A stretch of 23,528 nucleotides of DNA from an uncultured Prevotella sp. (GCA_934215545.1 CAKQAD010000024.1:1-23528); one strand, 5' to 3'. Shown: positions 1 through 7,382, counted from the stretch's first letter. Notes: generated by a model not told the origin, from the letters alone. Numbers and translations are program-made.

Positions 1-824
1 CCACAGCCAACGATGTCGACTGGCTTATGAAGGTGCGTATGCAGGGAGCTATACAAAAATGGGTGGACCACTCTATCAGCGTGACAGTGAACCTGCCAAA
101 CAATGTAGACGAAGCACTCGTAGACCGACTCTATGTGGAGGCATGGCGCTCAGGATGCAAGGGGTGCACCATATATCGCGATGGCTCAAGGGCAGGAGTA
201 ATGGTGGCTGTGGAAAAGAAAAAAGAAAAAGAGAAGAAAACAGCCGAGACACTCAATGCCATAAGCGCTCCAAAAGTGGTGGAGACAAGACCAAAAGAGC
301 TGGAGTGCGACGTGGTGAGATTTCAGAACAATAAAGAGAAATGGGTGGCTTTCGTAGGACTGCTCGATGGATATCCATACGAGATATTCACTGGTCTGCA
401 AGACGACGAAGAGGGCATCGCTCTGCCAAAAACCGTAACAAAGGGACGAATAATCAAGCAGATAGGGGCAGACGGCAACAAACGCTACGACTTCCAGTTT
501 GAAAACAAACGCGGATATAAAACTACTGTCGAAGGATTGTCGGAAAAGTTCAACCCTGAATATTGGAACTACGCCAAACTCATATCTGGAGTGCTGAGAT
601 ACAGAATGCCTATCGACCACGTTATAAAACTCGTGAGCTCACTACAACTCAAAGACCAAAGCATCAACACATGGAAGAATGGTGTGGAACGCGCACTGAA
701 GAAGTATATTGCCGATGGAACAGAGGCAAGAGGATTGGTGTGCCCGTCGTGCGGACAAGAGACACTCGTGTATCAAGAGGGATGCCTGATATGCAAGAAC
801 TGTGGCGCATCGCGCTGCGGATAA
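1..824 (+). CDS. nrdJ: Adenosylcobalamin-dependent (class II) ribonucleotide reductase, C-terminal part (5' end outside window)
   Basis: The reading frame is open from the window edge (first full codon at 3), so the Met at 27 is internal and the gene is truncated by the window. About 274 residues are visible. The motif GCKGCTIYRDGSR near residues 51-63 is the C-terminal barrel segment of B12-dependent NrdJ enzymes, which reduce ribonucleotides to deoxyribonucleotides in the cytoplasm without oxygen. A Lys/Glu-rich linker follows. Then comes a TSCPD-like region (about residues 100-230). The end is a Cys-rich zinc-ribbon-like tail with two CxxC pairs (CPSC and CKNC) and a final Cys two residues before the end. 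In this family such tails bind metal or pass reducing equivalents to the active site. The visible part looks intact and ends just ahead of a strong terminator. Confidence is high for the family; the catalytic core is not in view. Confidence 0.93.
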   Translation, partial: TANDVDWLMKVRMQGAIQKWVDHSISVTVNLPNNVDEALVDRLYVEAWRSGCKGCTIYRDGSRAGVMVAVEKKKEKEKKTAETLNAISAPKVVETRPKELECDVVRFQNNKEKWVAFVGLLDGYPYEIFTGLQDDEEGIALPKTVTKGRIIKQIGADGNKRYDFQFENKRGYKTTVEGLSEKFNPEYWNYAKLISGVLRYRMPIDHVIKLVSSLQLKDQSINTWKNGVERALKKYIADGTEARGLVCPSCGQETLVYQEGCLICKNCGASRCG

Positions 825-878
825 AACGAAACTAACGGCACACAATAAAGTGCCAAACAAGTAGATATTACACAAAAT

Positions 879-944
879 GATGCTCCTGCAAAGAGACTGT
901 TACCACATATTGGTAAGGCCCGTGTTGCAGGAGCATCTTTTTTA
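879..944 (+). terminator. Rho-independent terminator of nrdJ with a nested inner hairpin
   Basis: GATGCTCCTGCAA (879-891) pairs perfectly over 13 bp with TTGCAGGAGCATC (926-938) and is followed at once by six T (939-944). The 34-nt loop holds a second hairpin, TTACCA/TGGTAA (901-906 and 912-917), with a CATAT loop. It lies 55 nt after the nrdJ stop. The loop is larger than most terminators need. Confidence 0.9.
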
Positions 945-1017
945 TACCGTTTAATCACGAAAAAGAACCATACGTGCACCCACAACCGCATTTTGTTCCA
1001 CAATCTGAGAAGCCATG

Positions 1018-1049
1018 ATTGCAGGCTTCAAATAATATAGCTAAATTTG
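1018..1049 (+). promoter_or_regulatory. Candidate Bacteroidetes promoter upstream of folB
   Basis: The -7 element TAAATTTG (1042-1049) fits TAnnTTTG exactly. ATTG (1018-1021) stands 20 nt upstream and matches the -33 TTTG at three of four bases. It lies about 190 nt before folB. The rest of 825-1237 has only the nrdJ terminator, a 6-bp hairpin GAAGCC/GGCTTC (1009-1014/1024-1029) overlapping this promoter, and the next candidate. Confidence 0.45.
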
Positions 1050-1171
1050 CAACATACAAAAACATTTTACGGCCTCAACTAACACAACAACAAGACTTAA
1101 ATGAAAGCACACATGGCAAGCGATGCGATGTTAATGTTTCTTATTTACACCATACTTAAAACTAAATAGAC

Positions 1172-1179
1172 TACCTTTG
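1172..1179 (+). promoter_or_regulatory. Candidate -7 promoter element for folB
   Basis: TACCTTTG is an exact TAnnTTTG match 58 nt before the folB start and is the better placed of the two candidates. I see no good TTTG 19-21 nt upstream, so the -33 half is weak. Confidence 0.5.
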
Positions 1180-1237
1180 TCGAATTAATCATAAAGCACA
1201 ACTCACACATAAACCATCAATAAAAGACAAAGGAAAC

Positions 1238-1630
1238 ATGCCTGCACTCACAACATCACGCATATTCATAAACGACATCATACTGCACGCTCAACATGGT
1301 GTGTTGCCACAAGAGCAACTCACCGGCAACGACTATAAGGTAAGTGTCAGCCTCGACTACGACATATCGAAAGCTATCAATACCGACAACGTGGCAGACA
1401 CCATAAACTATGCCGAAGTGTATGAAGTAATTAAAGAAGAGATGATCACCCCATCAAAACTAATAGAGCATGTGGCAGGACGAATAGCACAACGACTGCT
1501 GACACAATATCCAAGCGTAGCCGCTATAACTCTAAGCATTACAAAACTCAACCCACCGATGGGCGCACAATGCCAAGGGGCTGGCGTAGAAATAACTATG
1601 TGCAACAAAAAACTAATTAAGATTGTTTAG
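1238..1630 (+). CDS. folB: Dihydroneopterin aldolase
   Basis: The 130-residue product is the usual length for FolB. This cytoplasmic enzyme of folate synthesis splits 7,8-dihydroneopterin into 6-hydroxymethyl-dihydropterin and glycolaldehyde. Family hallmarks are visible: the N-terminal strand followed by HGVLPQE (H20, E26), the central TINYAEVY segment with Y58, and ITKLNPP with K103 near the C-terminus. These correspond to the conserved pterin-binding Glu/Tyr and catalytic Lys of the family. The start follows the promoter candidates and the N-terminus aligns with the family without extra residues. No other folate gene is adjacent. The next gene's promoter overlaps the folB stop codon, so the two are probably separate transcripts. 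Confidence 0.93.
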   Translation: MPALTTSRIFINDIILHAQHGVLPQEQLTGNDYKVSVSLDYDISKAINTDNVADTINYAEVYEVIKEEMITPSKLIEHVAGRIAQRLLTQYPSVAAITLSITKLNPPMGAQCQGAGVEITMCNKKLIKIV

Positions 1631-1657
1631 TTTTATCAATTAAATTCGCTACCTTTG
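1626..1657 (+). promoter_or_regulatory. Promoter of the amidase-MCE pair, overlapping the folB stop
   Basis: A -33-like TTTA (1626-1629) and an exact -7 TACCTTTG (1650-1657) are 20 nt apart. The -33 element overlaps the TAG stop of folB. The leader to the amidase start is about 105 nt. Confidence 0.65.
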
Positions 1658-1771
1658 CAAGCGAAACTGCTGCACATGGCTATGACTATGATTACAAGAA
1701 AATATAACAGATAATCAGACAAGCCACAAAGTGCAGAATATGCAATAACACGACTTCAACCAATCTCGTTT

Positions 1772-3103
1772 ATGGCAAAGAAAGCACTGCTTATCATCAC
1801 CTTGTTTATAATAAGTGCCACAATAGCATTTGGCGCAAATAAGAAATTCACCCTATGCATAGATGCCGGACACGGCGGAAAAGACGCAGGAGCTCCTGGT
1901 GCAATATCGGTGGAAAAAAACATAAACCTTAACGTGGCTCTCGCATTTGGCAGATATGTAGAAAGAAACTGCCCAGATGTGAGGGTGGTGTATACACGCA
2001 AGACGGATGTGTTCGTGCCACTATACGAAAGAGCAGAAATAGCCAACCGACAGAAAGCCGACCTGTTTATATCCGTTCACACCAACGCCCTAAAGAACAA
2101 TCACACAATGAGGGGCTTTGAAACATATACACTGGGCGACGGCCGATCGCATGCCAAATCAACCAACCTTGAAGTGGCTAAGCGAGAAAACTCGGTAATA
2201 TTCCTCGAAAAAGACTATAAACAACATTATGTGGGATTCGACCCGAACTCGCCAGAAAGCAACATCATGTTCGAATTCATACAAGATAAGAACCTGACAA
2301 GAAGCATTGAACTGGCTAAAATGTTGCAGACACATGTGTGCAGAGCTGCCAACAGACCAAACAAGGGGGTGCACCAGCAAAACCTGGCTGTGCTGCGACT
2401 CACATCAATGCCGGCATGCCTAATAGAGTTGGGATATATATCAACTCCCGAAGAGGAGCAGATGCTCAACAACAAAGCACAAATAGACAATATCGCAAGG
2501 GGCATATACAATGCCTTCGCTGAATATAAAAACAAATACGACACAGGAATGGTGGTGCCATTCAAGACTACATCTGAACAGCTGCCAGAAACCGTCAATA
2601 CACGCTCTGGCGGCAACAGCCAAGACAACCAGGACAACAAAATTGTAATAAATAGCCCTGACGACAACGCGGCCAAAAATACCATAAGCAAAAATGCCGA
2701 CAAAACGCAAAGCAACAACACAACCAACAATGCTGCCAACAGAAACAATGCTGCCAACAGAAACAATGCTGCCAACAGCACAACAGGCAATGCTCCTAAA
2801 CAGGCTGTGAACAATGTGAAGGACAACTCACAACCTGTGTTTAAAGTGCAGATACTGGCTGCACGCAACAAATTGAAACCCGGCGACCCAAGCCTGAAAG
2901 GATTGTCACCATGCGACACCTACGAAGAAGCTGGAATGACAAAATACACCTATGGGGCGTCAAACAACTATAACGAAATATTTAGACTCCGCAAGGAAAT
3001 AGCCGATCTGTTCCCTGGAGCCTTTATCATAGCCTTCAAAAACGGACAGAAAATAGACGTCAACCAAGGCATCAGAGAGTTTAAACAGAACAAGAACAAA
3101 TGA
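1772..3103 (+). CDS. Secreted N-acetylmuramoyl-L-alanine amidase (Amidase_3) with Asn-rich linker and SPOR-like C-terminal domain
   Basis: The 443-residue protein begins with a signal peptide (residues 1-21; hydrophobic core LLIITLFIISATIAF), so it acts in the periplasm. Residues 26-252 form an Amidase_3 zinc hydrolase that cuts the bond between MurNAc and the stem peptide. The zinc ligands are visible as H34 in DAGHGG, E48 in ISVEKN and H103 in SVHTNA; the catalytic Glu is E219 in LIELGY. Residues 260-350 are a low-complexity Asn/Asp/Ala linker with three copies of a six-residue repeat. Residues 355-430 (VFKVQILAA, then KYTYGASNNYNEI) look like a divergent SPOR domain, a fold that binds denuded septal glycan. 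This suggests a role in cell separation. The next gene starts 36 nt later, so the two are probably co-transcribed. Family call is firm; the SPOR call is likely. Confidence 0.93.
   Translation: MAKKALLIITLFIISATIAFGANKKFTLCIDAGHGGKDAGAPGAISVEKNINLNVALAFGRYVERNCPDVRVVYTRKTDVFVPLYERAEIANRQKADLFISVHTNALKNNHTMRGFETYTLGDGRSHAKSTNLEVAKRENSVIFLEKDYKQHYVGFDPNSPESNIMFEFIQDKNLTRSIELAKMLQTHVCRAANRPNKGVHQQNLAVLRLTSMPACLIELGYISTPEEEQMLNNKAQIDNIARGIYNAFAEYKNKYDTGMVVPFKTTSEQLPETVNTRSGGNSQDNQDNKIVINSPDDNAAKNTISKNADKTQSNNTTNNAANRNNAANRNNAANSTTGNAPKQAVNNVKDNSQPVFKVQILAARNKLKPGDPSLKGLSPCDTYEEAGMTKYTYGASNNYNEIFRLRKEIADLFPGAFIIAFKNGQKIDVNQGIREFKQNKNK
2726..2779 (+). repeat. Three tandem copies of an 18-bp in-frame repeat in the amidase linker
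   Basis: AACAATGCTGCCAACAGA occurs at 2726-2743 and 2744-2761, with a third copy at 2762-2779 ending in C instead of A. The unit encodes Asn-Asn/Ala-rich hexapeptides and keeps the frame, so copy-number change would only lengthen or shorten the linker. Confidence 0.95.
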
Positions 3104-3139
3104 CACCAGATAACACTGGAAACATAACAAAACAACAAC

Positions 3140-4042
3140 ATGAAAGGATTTACAAAAGAAGTAAAGATTGCACTCGTAGCAATAGTAGGTGTGGTCATAC
3201 TGTTTTTCGGAATGAATTTCCTTAAAGGACTCAACCTGTTCTCTTCTACCGACGACTACTTCATCGAATTCAACGATATCAGCGGCCTGTCTACATCAAG
3301 CCCTATCTATGCCGACGGATTTAAAGTGGGCACAGTGAAAAACGTAGTATACGACTACTCGGGCGAACACCCTACAAAAGTGCTCGTGGCTCTCAACAAG
3401 GAAATGCGCATACCTGTTGGCTCTTCGGCAGAAATAGAAAGCGACATGATGGGCAACGTGAAGGTGAACCTGTTGCTTGCCAACAACCCAAGAGAACGAG
3501 TAATGCCCGGAGGGACAATAAAAGGCGATGCAGCATCAGGAGTGCTCAGCAAAGCAGCCAACCTGTTGCCTACAATAGAAAATATGCTGCCAAAAATAGA
3601 CAGCATACTGACAAGCATAAACACACTGCTTGCAGACCCAGCAATAGCACAGTCGCTGCACAACGTGAAGAACATAACAGATAACCTGAACACTTCATCA
3701 CAACAGCTTAACGTGCTAATGACATCACTCAACAAGGGCGTACCAGCAATGATGACAAAGGCAAACAGCGTGCTCGACAACACCAATACCATCACTACAA
3801 ACTTGGCACAGCTCGACCTGGGAGCTACAAAACAACAGATAGACCAGACGCTTGCCAACGTAAACGAAGTGACAGGTAAACTTAACAGCAACAACGGAAC
3901 AGTGGGACGACTCATCAACGACCCTACCCTGTACGACAACCTGAACAGCACTATGCGTAATGCCGACTCACTCATGATCGACTTGAGAAAACACCCAAAA
4001 CGCTATGTACACTTCTCTATATTCGGGAAAAAAGATAAATAG
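3140..4042 (+). CDS. MCE/MlaD-family lipid-transport protein
   Basis: The 300-residue product has an N-terminal membrane anchor (about residues 8-27) and then one MCE domain (about 38-115, with GLSTSSPIYADGFKVGTVKNV). In MlaD this domain forms the periplasmic ring that carries phospholipids for an ABC system moving lipids between the outer and inner membranes. Residues 135-290 are a long helical, Asn/Leu/Thr-rich region like the C-terminal helices of Bacteroidetes MlaD homologues. It starts 36 nt after the amidase stop, so both envelope genes are probably on one transcript, closed by the terminator at 4086. No permease or ATPase gene (mlaE, mlaF) is adjacent here. Substrate is not shown by the sequence. 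Confidence 0.9.
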   Translation: MKGFTKEVKIALVAIVGVVILFFGMNFLKGLNLFSSTDDYFIEFNDISGLSTSSPIYADGFKVGTVKNVVYDYSGEHPTKVLVALNKEMRIPVGSSAEIESDMMGNVKVNLLLANNPRERVMPGGTIKGDAASGVLSKAANLLPTIENMLPKIDSILTSINTLLADPAIAQSLHNVKNITDNLNTSSQQLNVLMTSLNKGVPAMMTKANSVLDNTNTITTNLAQLDLGATKQQIDQTLANVNEVTGKLNSNNGTVGRLINDPTLYDNLNSTMRNADSLMIDLRKHPKRYVHFSIFGKKDK

Positions 4043-4085
4043 CACTAATTAAAATAAGTATAAATAACAACCAAATAGTGTTTCA

Positions 4086-4116
4086 CGGCTTTAGACATAC
4101 TCTAAAGCCGTTTTTT
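4086..4116 (+). terminator. Rho-independent terminator of the amidase-MCE unit
   Basis: CGGCTTTAGA (4086-4095) and TCTAAAGCCG (4101-4110) form a perfect 10-bp stem around a CATAC loop, followed by six T. It begins 44 nt after the MCE stop. Confidence 0.93.
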
Positions 4117-4168
4117 AGACCCATTTAATGAAATATTAATAAATGTTTCACAACAACAGGTAAAACCA

Positions 4169-4209
4169 CCTAACACAGGAGATAACGCACATATTATCAA
4201 CCTGTTAGG
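4169..4209. other. Inverted repeat in the AT-rich region upstream of dnaA
   Basis: CCTAACA (4169-4175) and TGTTAGG (4203-4209) are perfect inverted copies 27 nt apart. TTATCAACC (4194-4202), a 7-of-9 match to the DnaA box TTATCCACA, abuts the right arm. The 4117-4310 stretch is otherwise AT-rich and has no gene. Confidence 0.35.
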
Positions 4210-4310
4210 CATAAATGGGCTAAAAACAAGACTTATTTAAACAGGAATCTCTAACTGTCGAAGAAACAAGCATTTACAGGTAATTAGTTAAATAATAATG
4301 AATGCAGTTA

Positions 4311-4342
4311 TTTGCTCACTTCAAAAATAATTACTAATTTTG
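4311..4342 (+). promoter_or_regulatory. Promoter of dnaA
   Basis: TTTG (4311-4314), a 20-nt spacer and TAATTTTG (4335-4342) match the Bacteroidetes -33/-7 pattern exactly. The dnaA start is 59 nt past the -7 element. Confidence 0.8.
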
Positions 4343-4400
4343 CAGACGGAATAAAAATAACAAATAGTCGAAAGACGCAATCAATCACACCAAACAGCCA

Positions 4401-5813
4401 ATGAATGTAAGTCCTAATGCTCTTTGGGACAAGTGTCTTGCGCTAATACGCGAGAACATTTCCGAGCAACATTATAACACATGGTTCAAAAGAACCACCT
4501 TGGAATCTTTTAACGAAGATACCAAGAGGGTTATTTTGCGCGTGCCAAGTGCTTTCGTTTTCGAGTACTTGGAGGAGCACTATGTGGATTTGTTGCGTAA
4601 GGTGCTTACAAGGGTGTTTGGAGAAGGCGTGAACCTGGCTTACAGAGTTGTAACTGATAGCGAGAACAAAAAGACACAGGACTTTGAAACCGATGAACCT
4701 ACCGACGAATCAATGCGACCACGACAACGTGAACACGCCAACGAATCGCCAACAATGCTCGATAGCGCTCCATCGCAACAAATCGACCCACAGTTAAACC
4801 CACATCTTACTTTCAAAAACTATATTGTGGGCAATAGCAACAAGCTGCCAAGAGAAATTGGTATGTCGATTGCCGAGCATCCGCAAAACATGCAGTTCAA
4901 CCCTTTCTTCGTGTTCGGACCTTCTGGCTGCGGTAAAACTCACCTGATAAATGCCATCGGTGTAGAAACAAAACGCATATATCCAGAAAAAAGAGTGCTC
5001 TATATCAGCGCACGACTCTTTGAGGTGCAATATACCAATGCAGTGCTGCGAAACACCATCAATGACTTCATCAACTTCTATCAAACCATCGATGTGCTCA
5101 TCGTAGACGATATTCAGGAGTGGGAAGACAAGAAAGGTACGCAGAACACATTCTTCCATATTTTCAACCACCTATTCCGCAACGGAAAACGCATCATTCT
5201 TGCAAGCGACCGCCCTCCAGTGGAACTGAAGGGTATAAACGAGCGACTGATAACACGATTCTCATGCGGACTTATAGCTGAGCTGGAAAAACCTAACGTG
5301 CAACTGTGCGTAGATATTCTCGAAAGCAAAATACGACACGACGGACTGAACATTCCTGAGGATGTTATTAAGTTTGTGGCATCAACAGCCAACGGATCGG
5401 TGCGCGACTTGCAGGGCGTGATAAACTCACTGATGGCATATTCGGTGGTATATAACTGCAACATCGACATGCAGCTTGCACAACGAGTGATAAAACGCTC
5501 GGTGAAAGTGAACGAAGAACCGCTTACTATCGAAGAAATCATAGAAAGCGTATGCCAGCACTATAATGTAACACCTGCCAACATCAATAGCCGTAGCCGA
5601 AAGAAGGACTATGTCATGGCGCGACAAGTGTCGATATATCTGGCACAGAAATACACAAAGATGCCGGCAACCAAAATCGGTAAACTTGTTGGAGGACGTG
5701 ACCACAGCACCGTGATTTATAGCTACAACCAGGTGGAGCAGCGAATTAAAATCGATCAGAAGTTCTCAAGCGAGATAACAAGCATCGAAAATTCATTCAA
5801 AATGAAGTGCTGA
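4401..5813 (+). CDS. dnaA: Chromosomal replication initiator protein DnaA
   Basis: The 470-residue protein is full length. DnaA binds DnaA boxes at oriC, melts the origin and loads the helicase. Domain I spans residues 1-80 (LWDKCLALIRENISEQHYNTWF) and domain II, about 85-130, is a polar Asp/Glu/Gln linker. The AAA+ domain III covers about 131-355: Walker A GPSGCGKTH (173-181), Walker B VLIVDD (232-237), sensor I ILASDRPP (266-273) and the ERLITRF arginine-finger region (281-287). Domain IV (377-470) has the DNA-binding signature with GGRDHSTVIYSY (431-442). The Walker A has Cys where many DnaA proteins have Leu (GLGKTH); this does not suggest loss of function. dnaN is not downstream, which is common in Bacteroidetes. 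It has its own promoter and converges on pgpA. Confidence 0.98.
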   Translation: MNVSPNALWDKCLALIRENISEQHYNTWFKRTTLESFNEDTKRVILRVPSAFVFEYLEEHYVDLLRKVLTRVFGEGVNLAYRVVTDSENKKTQDFETDEPTDESMRPRQREHANESPTMLDSAPSQQIDPQLNPHLTFKNYIVGNSNKLPREIGMSIAEHPQNMQFNPFFVFGPSGCGKTHLINAIGVETKRIYPEKRVLYISARLFEVQYTNAVLRNTINDFINFYQTIDVLIVDDIQEWEDKKGTQNTFFHIFNHLFRNGKRIILASDRPPVELKGINERLITRFSCGLIAELEKPNVQLCVDILESKIRHDGLNIPEDVIKFVASTANGSVRDLQGVINSLMAYSVVYNCNIDMQLAQRVIKRSVKVNEEPLTIEEIIESVCQHYNVTPANINSRSRKKDYVMARQVSIYLAQKYTKMPATKIGKLVGGRDHSTVIYSYNQVEQRIKIDQKFSSEITSIENSFKMKC

Positions 5814-5864
5814 TGCACTGGAAAACAACATCTGATGCATTGAAAATACATATATGCTGATGCA
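5810..5864 (+). repeat. Three direct copies of CTGATGCA at the 3' end of dnaA
   Basis: CTGATGCA occurs at 5810-5817 (containing the dnaA TGA stop), 5832-5839 and 5857-5864, with start-to-start spacing of 22 and 25 nt. All are in the same orientation. Confidence 0.6.
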
Positions 5865-5920
5865 ATAGAGAATACTGATAACAAATCGGATAATACATAG
5901 GTTGACAAAACCTAAGCAAA

Positions 5921-5976
5921 AATGCCTTTCTTCAATTGTCTTATAAGGACAAAGAAGAAAGGCATTCTTGTTTTAC
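5921..5976. terminator. Bidirectional terminator between convergent dnaA and pgpA
   Basis: AATGCCTTTCTTC (5921-5933) pairs perfectly with GAAGAAAGGCATT (5954-5966). Inside, TTGTC/GACAA adds a second stem around 5936-5952. CTTGTTTT follows on the forward strand, and on the reverse strand the stem runs into TTTTTGC, so it can stop transcription from both sides. Confidence 0.88.
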
Positions 5977-5996
5977 CAAACAATGATCTCATGAGG

Positions 5997-6539
5997 TTAT
6001 AACCAATCATATACTATTTCTGGTAGATGCGTAAAGCGTGCTGCAAGCACAACGATACAGGCATAGAACGCAGCCAAAGCATCATCAAGCATACAACCTA
6101 ACCCACCATGAATATGGCGGTCGACCCACCGACAGCCCAACGGCTTTGTTATGTCTATAATACGAAACAGAACAAAACCTAATGCTGCCAACGACACTGC
6201 TATATACGACGGACCACTAACAAACAAAGCAGGAAAGCAGGCTATCCATGTGCCAAAATACTCATCGATTATTACAGTGCGAGGATCAGCACCCCAATAG
6301 CGCTCCATTACATTATCTGTCCACACACCAACAAAGAATGTCGCAACAACAAGTACCACAGTTGCAACAGCCAAAGTTACTGGCGATAGCACAAAATACA
6401 ATGCAATCCAAATGAGTAAGGCTATGAAGCCACCAAAAGTGCCCGGTCCCCAAGGAAAAAATCCTGTGCCAAAACCAGTAGAAATAATTACATGAAGCCA
6501 GGGGGCTTCGCCCAACTGATGATTATTGTTATTGCTCAT
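5997..6539 (-). CDS. pgpA: Phosphatidylglycerophosphatase A
   Basis: The product is a small integral membrane protein, 180 residues from the chosen start. PgpA removes the phosphate from phosphatidylglycerophosphate to give phosphatidylglycerol at the inner membrane. Family motifs appear in order: GFGTGFFPWGPGTFGG near the N-terminus, DEYFGTW in the middle, and FRIIDITKPLG followed by GGLGCMLDDALAAFYA near the C-terminus. The acidic residues in DEYFG and the LDD pair are the family's conserved active-site positions. Several hydrophobic segments lie between. The frame stays open to an upstream Met at 6638, but those 33 residues are Asn/Tyr/Ile-rich and unlike the family, so I start at 6539 (MSNNNN). 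It ends facing dnaA across a shared terminator. Confidence 0.92.
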   Translation of the reverse strand: MSNNNNHQLGEAPWLHVIISTGFGTGFFPWGPGTFGGFIALLIWIALYFVLSPVTLAVATVVLVVATFFVGVWTDNVMERYWGADPRTVIIDEYFGTWIACFPALFVSGPSYIAVSLAALGFVLFRIIDITKPLGCRWVDRHIHGGLGCMLDDALAAFYACIVVLAARFTHLPEIVYDWL

Positions 6540-6745
6540 ATATATATTGTATAACTCTATTCGGTTTTCGATCCAAACGAAATGATGTGTATTCTTTATT
6601 ATATTCAACTCAACGTTACTATTATAATAGCTACCCACCCCATTTTGAACTGCTATCTATGCTTATCTTTGTTTCCAACTATACAATCATAAGATATACA
6701 TAGCAGAAAATACCCCAGGAATAAAACTGGAATACAGCATACATA

Positions 6746-6777
6746 CAAAGGTAAGCATTTTTTATAACATATAAAAA
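6746..6777 (-). promoter_or_regulatory. Candidate promoter of pgpA
   Basis: On the reverse strand, TACCTTTG (6753 down to 6746) is an exact -7 match, with a T-run (6777-6773) 19 nt upstream in the -33 position. It would give a leader of about 200 nt before the start at 6539. Confidence 0.5.
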
Positions 6778-6918
6778 CAATACCTATCTATTGATTTAGT
6801 AATAAATGACAGCTATGAATTGGGAATGAGATAAGGGTTGGTGTATAATGTATTTAGTAGTGCGATGAAATAACATTTCGATAAATTGGTTTCATAATAA
6901 GTATCTATTATAAAACAA

Positions 6919-6946
6919 CGGGTGCTCGTCTCACGACGAGCACCCG
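6919..6946 (-). terminator. Perfect 12-bp hairpin, probable reverse-strand terminator
   Basis: CGGGTGCTCGTC (6919-6930) and GACGAGCACCCG (6935-6946) form a perfect GC-rich stem with a TCAC loop. On the reverse strand it is followed by TTGTTTTATAA, a fair T-tract; on the forward strand there is none. No known gene needs it: carB has closer terminators. Confidence 0.6.
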
Positions 6947-7131
6947 AAAAGCTTATAACATTAGATTGATAATTGTATATTTTGTTTTTTTGCGTTGCTA
7001 ACTATAAGATCTTAAAAACTTTGCAAGTATCTGCTCGAAAGCTCTAAAGATTAATTGTTTTATTTATATGTGCAAAGTTAAACCTAAACTCGAAAAATCT
7101 CTTTAAACATCAGATAAAGTAACACTTATAT

Positions 7132-7162
7132 ACTTGTAAAAACACATAATAATTTTACAAGT
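7132..7162 (+). terminator. Hairpin with T-tract, possible forward-strand terminator
   Basis: ACTTGTAAAA (7132-7141) pairs over 10 bp with TTTTACAAGT (7153-7162), followed by GCTTGTTTTT. A T-run exists only on the forward strand, yet no forward gene precedes it. Confidence 0.4.
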
Positions 7163-7175
7163 GCTTGTTTTTAAC

Positions 7176-7352
7176 CCAAATCGGTCATTAGATTTGAATT
7201 TTTGTTAGTGTTTGTTTCGACGTGTTGAAGACATAGCGGGTTATCTCGAAAACGCGAATGGAAGCAAGATGCCGAAAGAAACGCTGACAAAAGTGGAAAA
7301 GAATACATAGCATTCTAATCATCTTCTAAATTCGGTCTAATGACCGATTTGG
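7176..7352 (+). ncRNA. 177-nt foldback element: candidate structured RNA or miniature inverted-repeat element
   Basis: The ends CCAAATCGGTCATTAGA (7176-7192) and TCTAATGACCGATTTGG (7336-7352) are perfect 17-bp inverted copies. Pairing resumes inside: 7196-7199 with 7330-7333, 7200-7219 with 7273-7292 (17 Watson-Crick, two U-G, one mismatch), and 7221-7226 with 7251-7256 (one U-G). A side hairpin, AGAAT/ATTCT, lies at 7300-7316. The result is a branched fold. All wobble pairs, including 7193/7335 and 7194/7334, are U on the left and G on the right, so they pair only in the forward-strand RNA. No exact promoter, T-tract or clear target-site duplication is seen, so RNA gene and decayed mobile element both remain open. 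Confidence 0.4.
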
Positions 7353-7382
7353 TGTTGAATACAAGAACATTCATAAAAAGCC

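Noticed and set aside
2227..2919. Reverse-strand hydrophobic frame of 230 codons that resembles a membrane protein
   Set aside because: Its Leu/Ala runs are the complement of the Asn/Ala repeat linker of the amidase gene.
6540..6638. N-terminal extension of pgpA by 33 residues
   Set aside because: The extra residues are Asn/Tyr/Ile-rich AT-driven sequence and do not fit the family's N-terminus; the Met at 6539 gives normal length.
7176..7352. Foldback as a retron ncRNA
   Set aside because: The complementary ends recall a retron, but no reverse transcriptase gene is nearby and no msr/msd hallmarks are visible.
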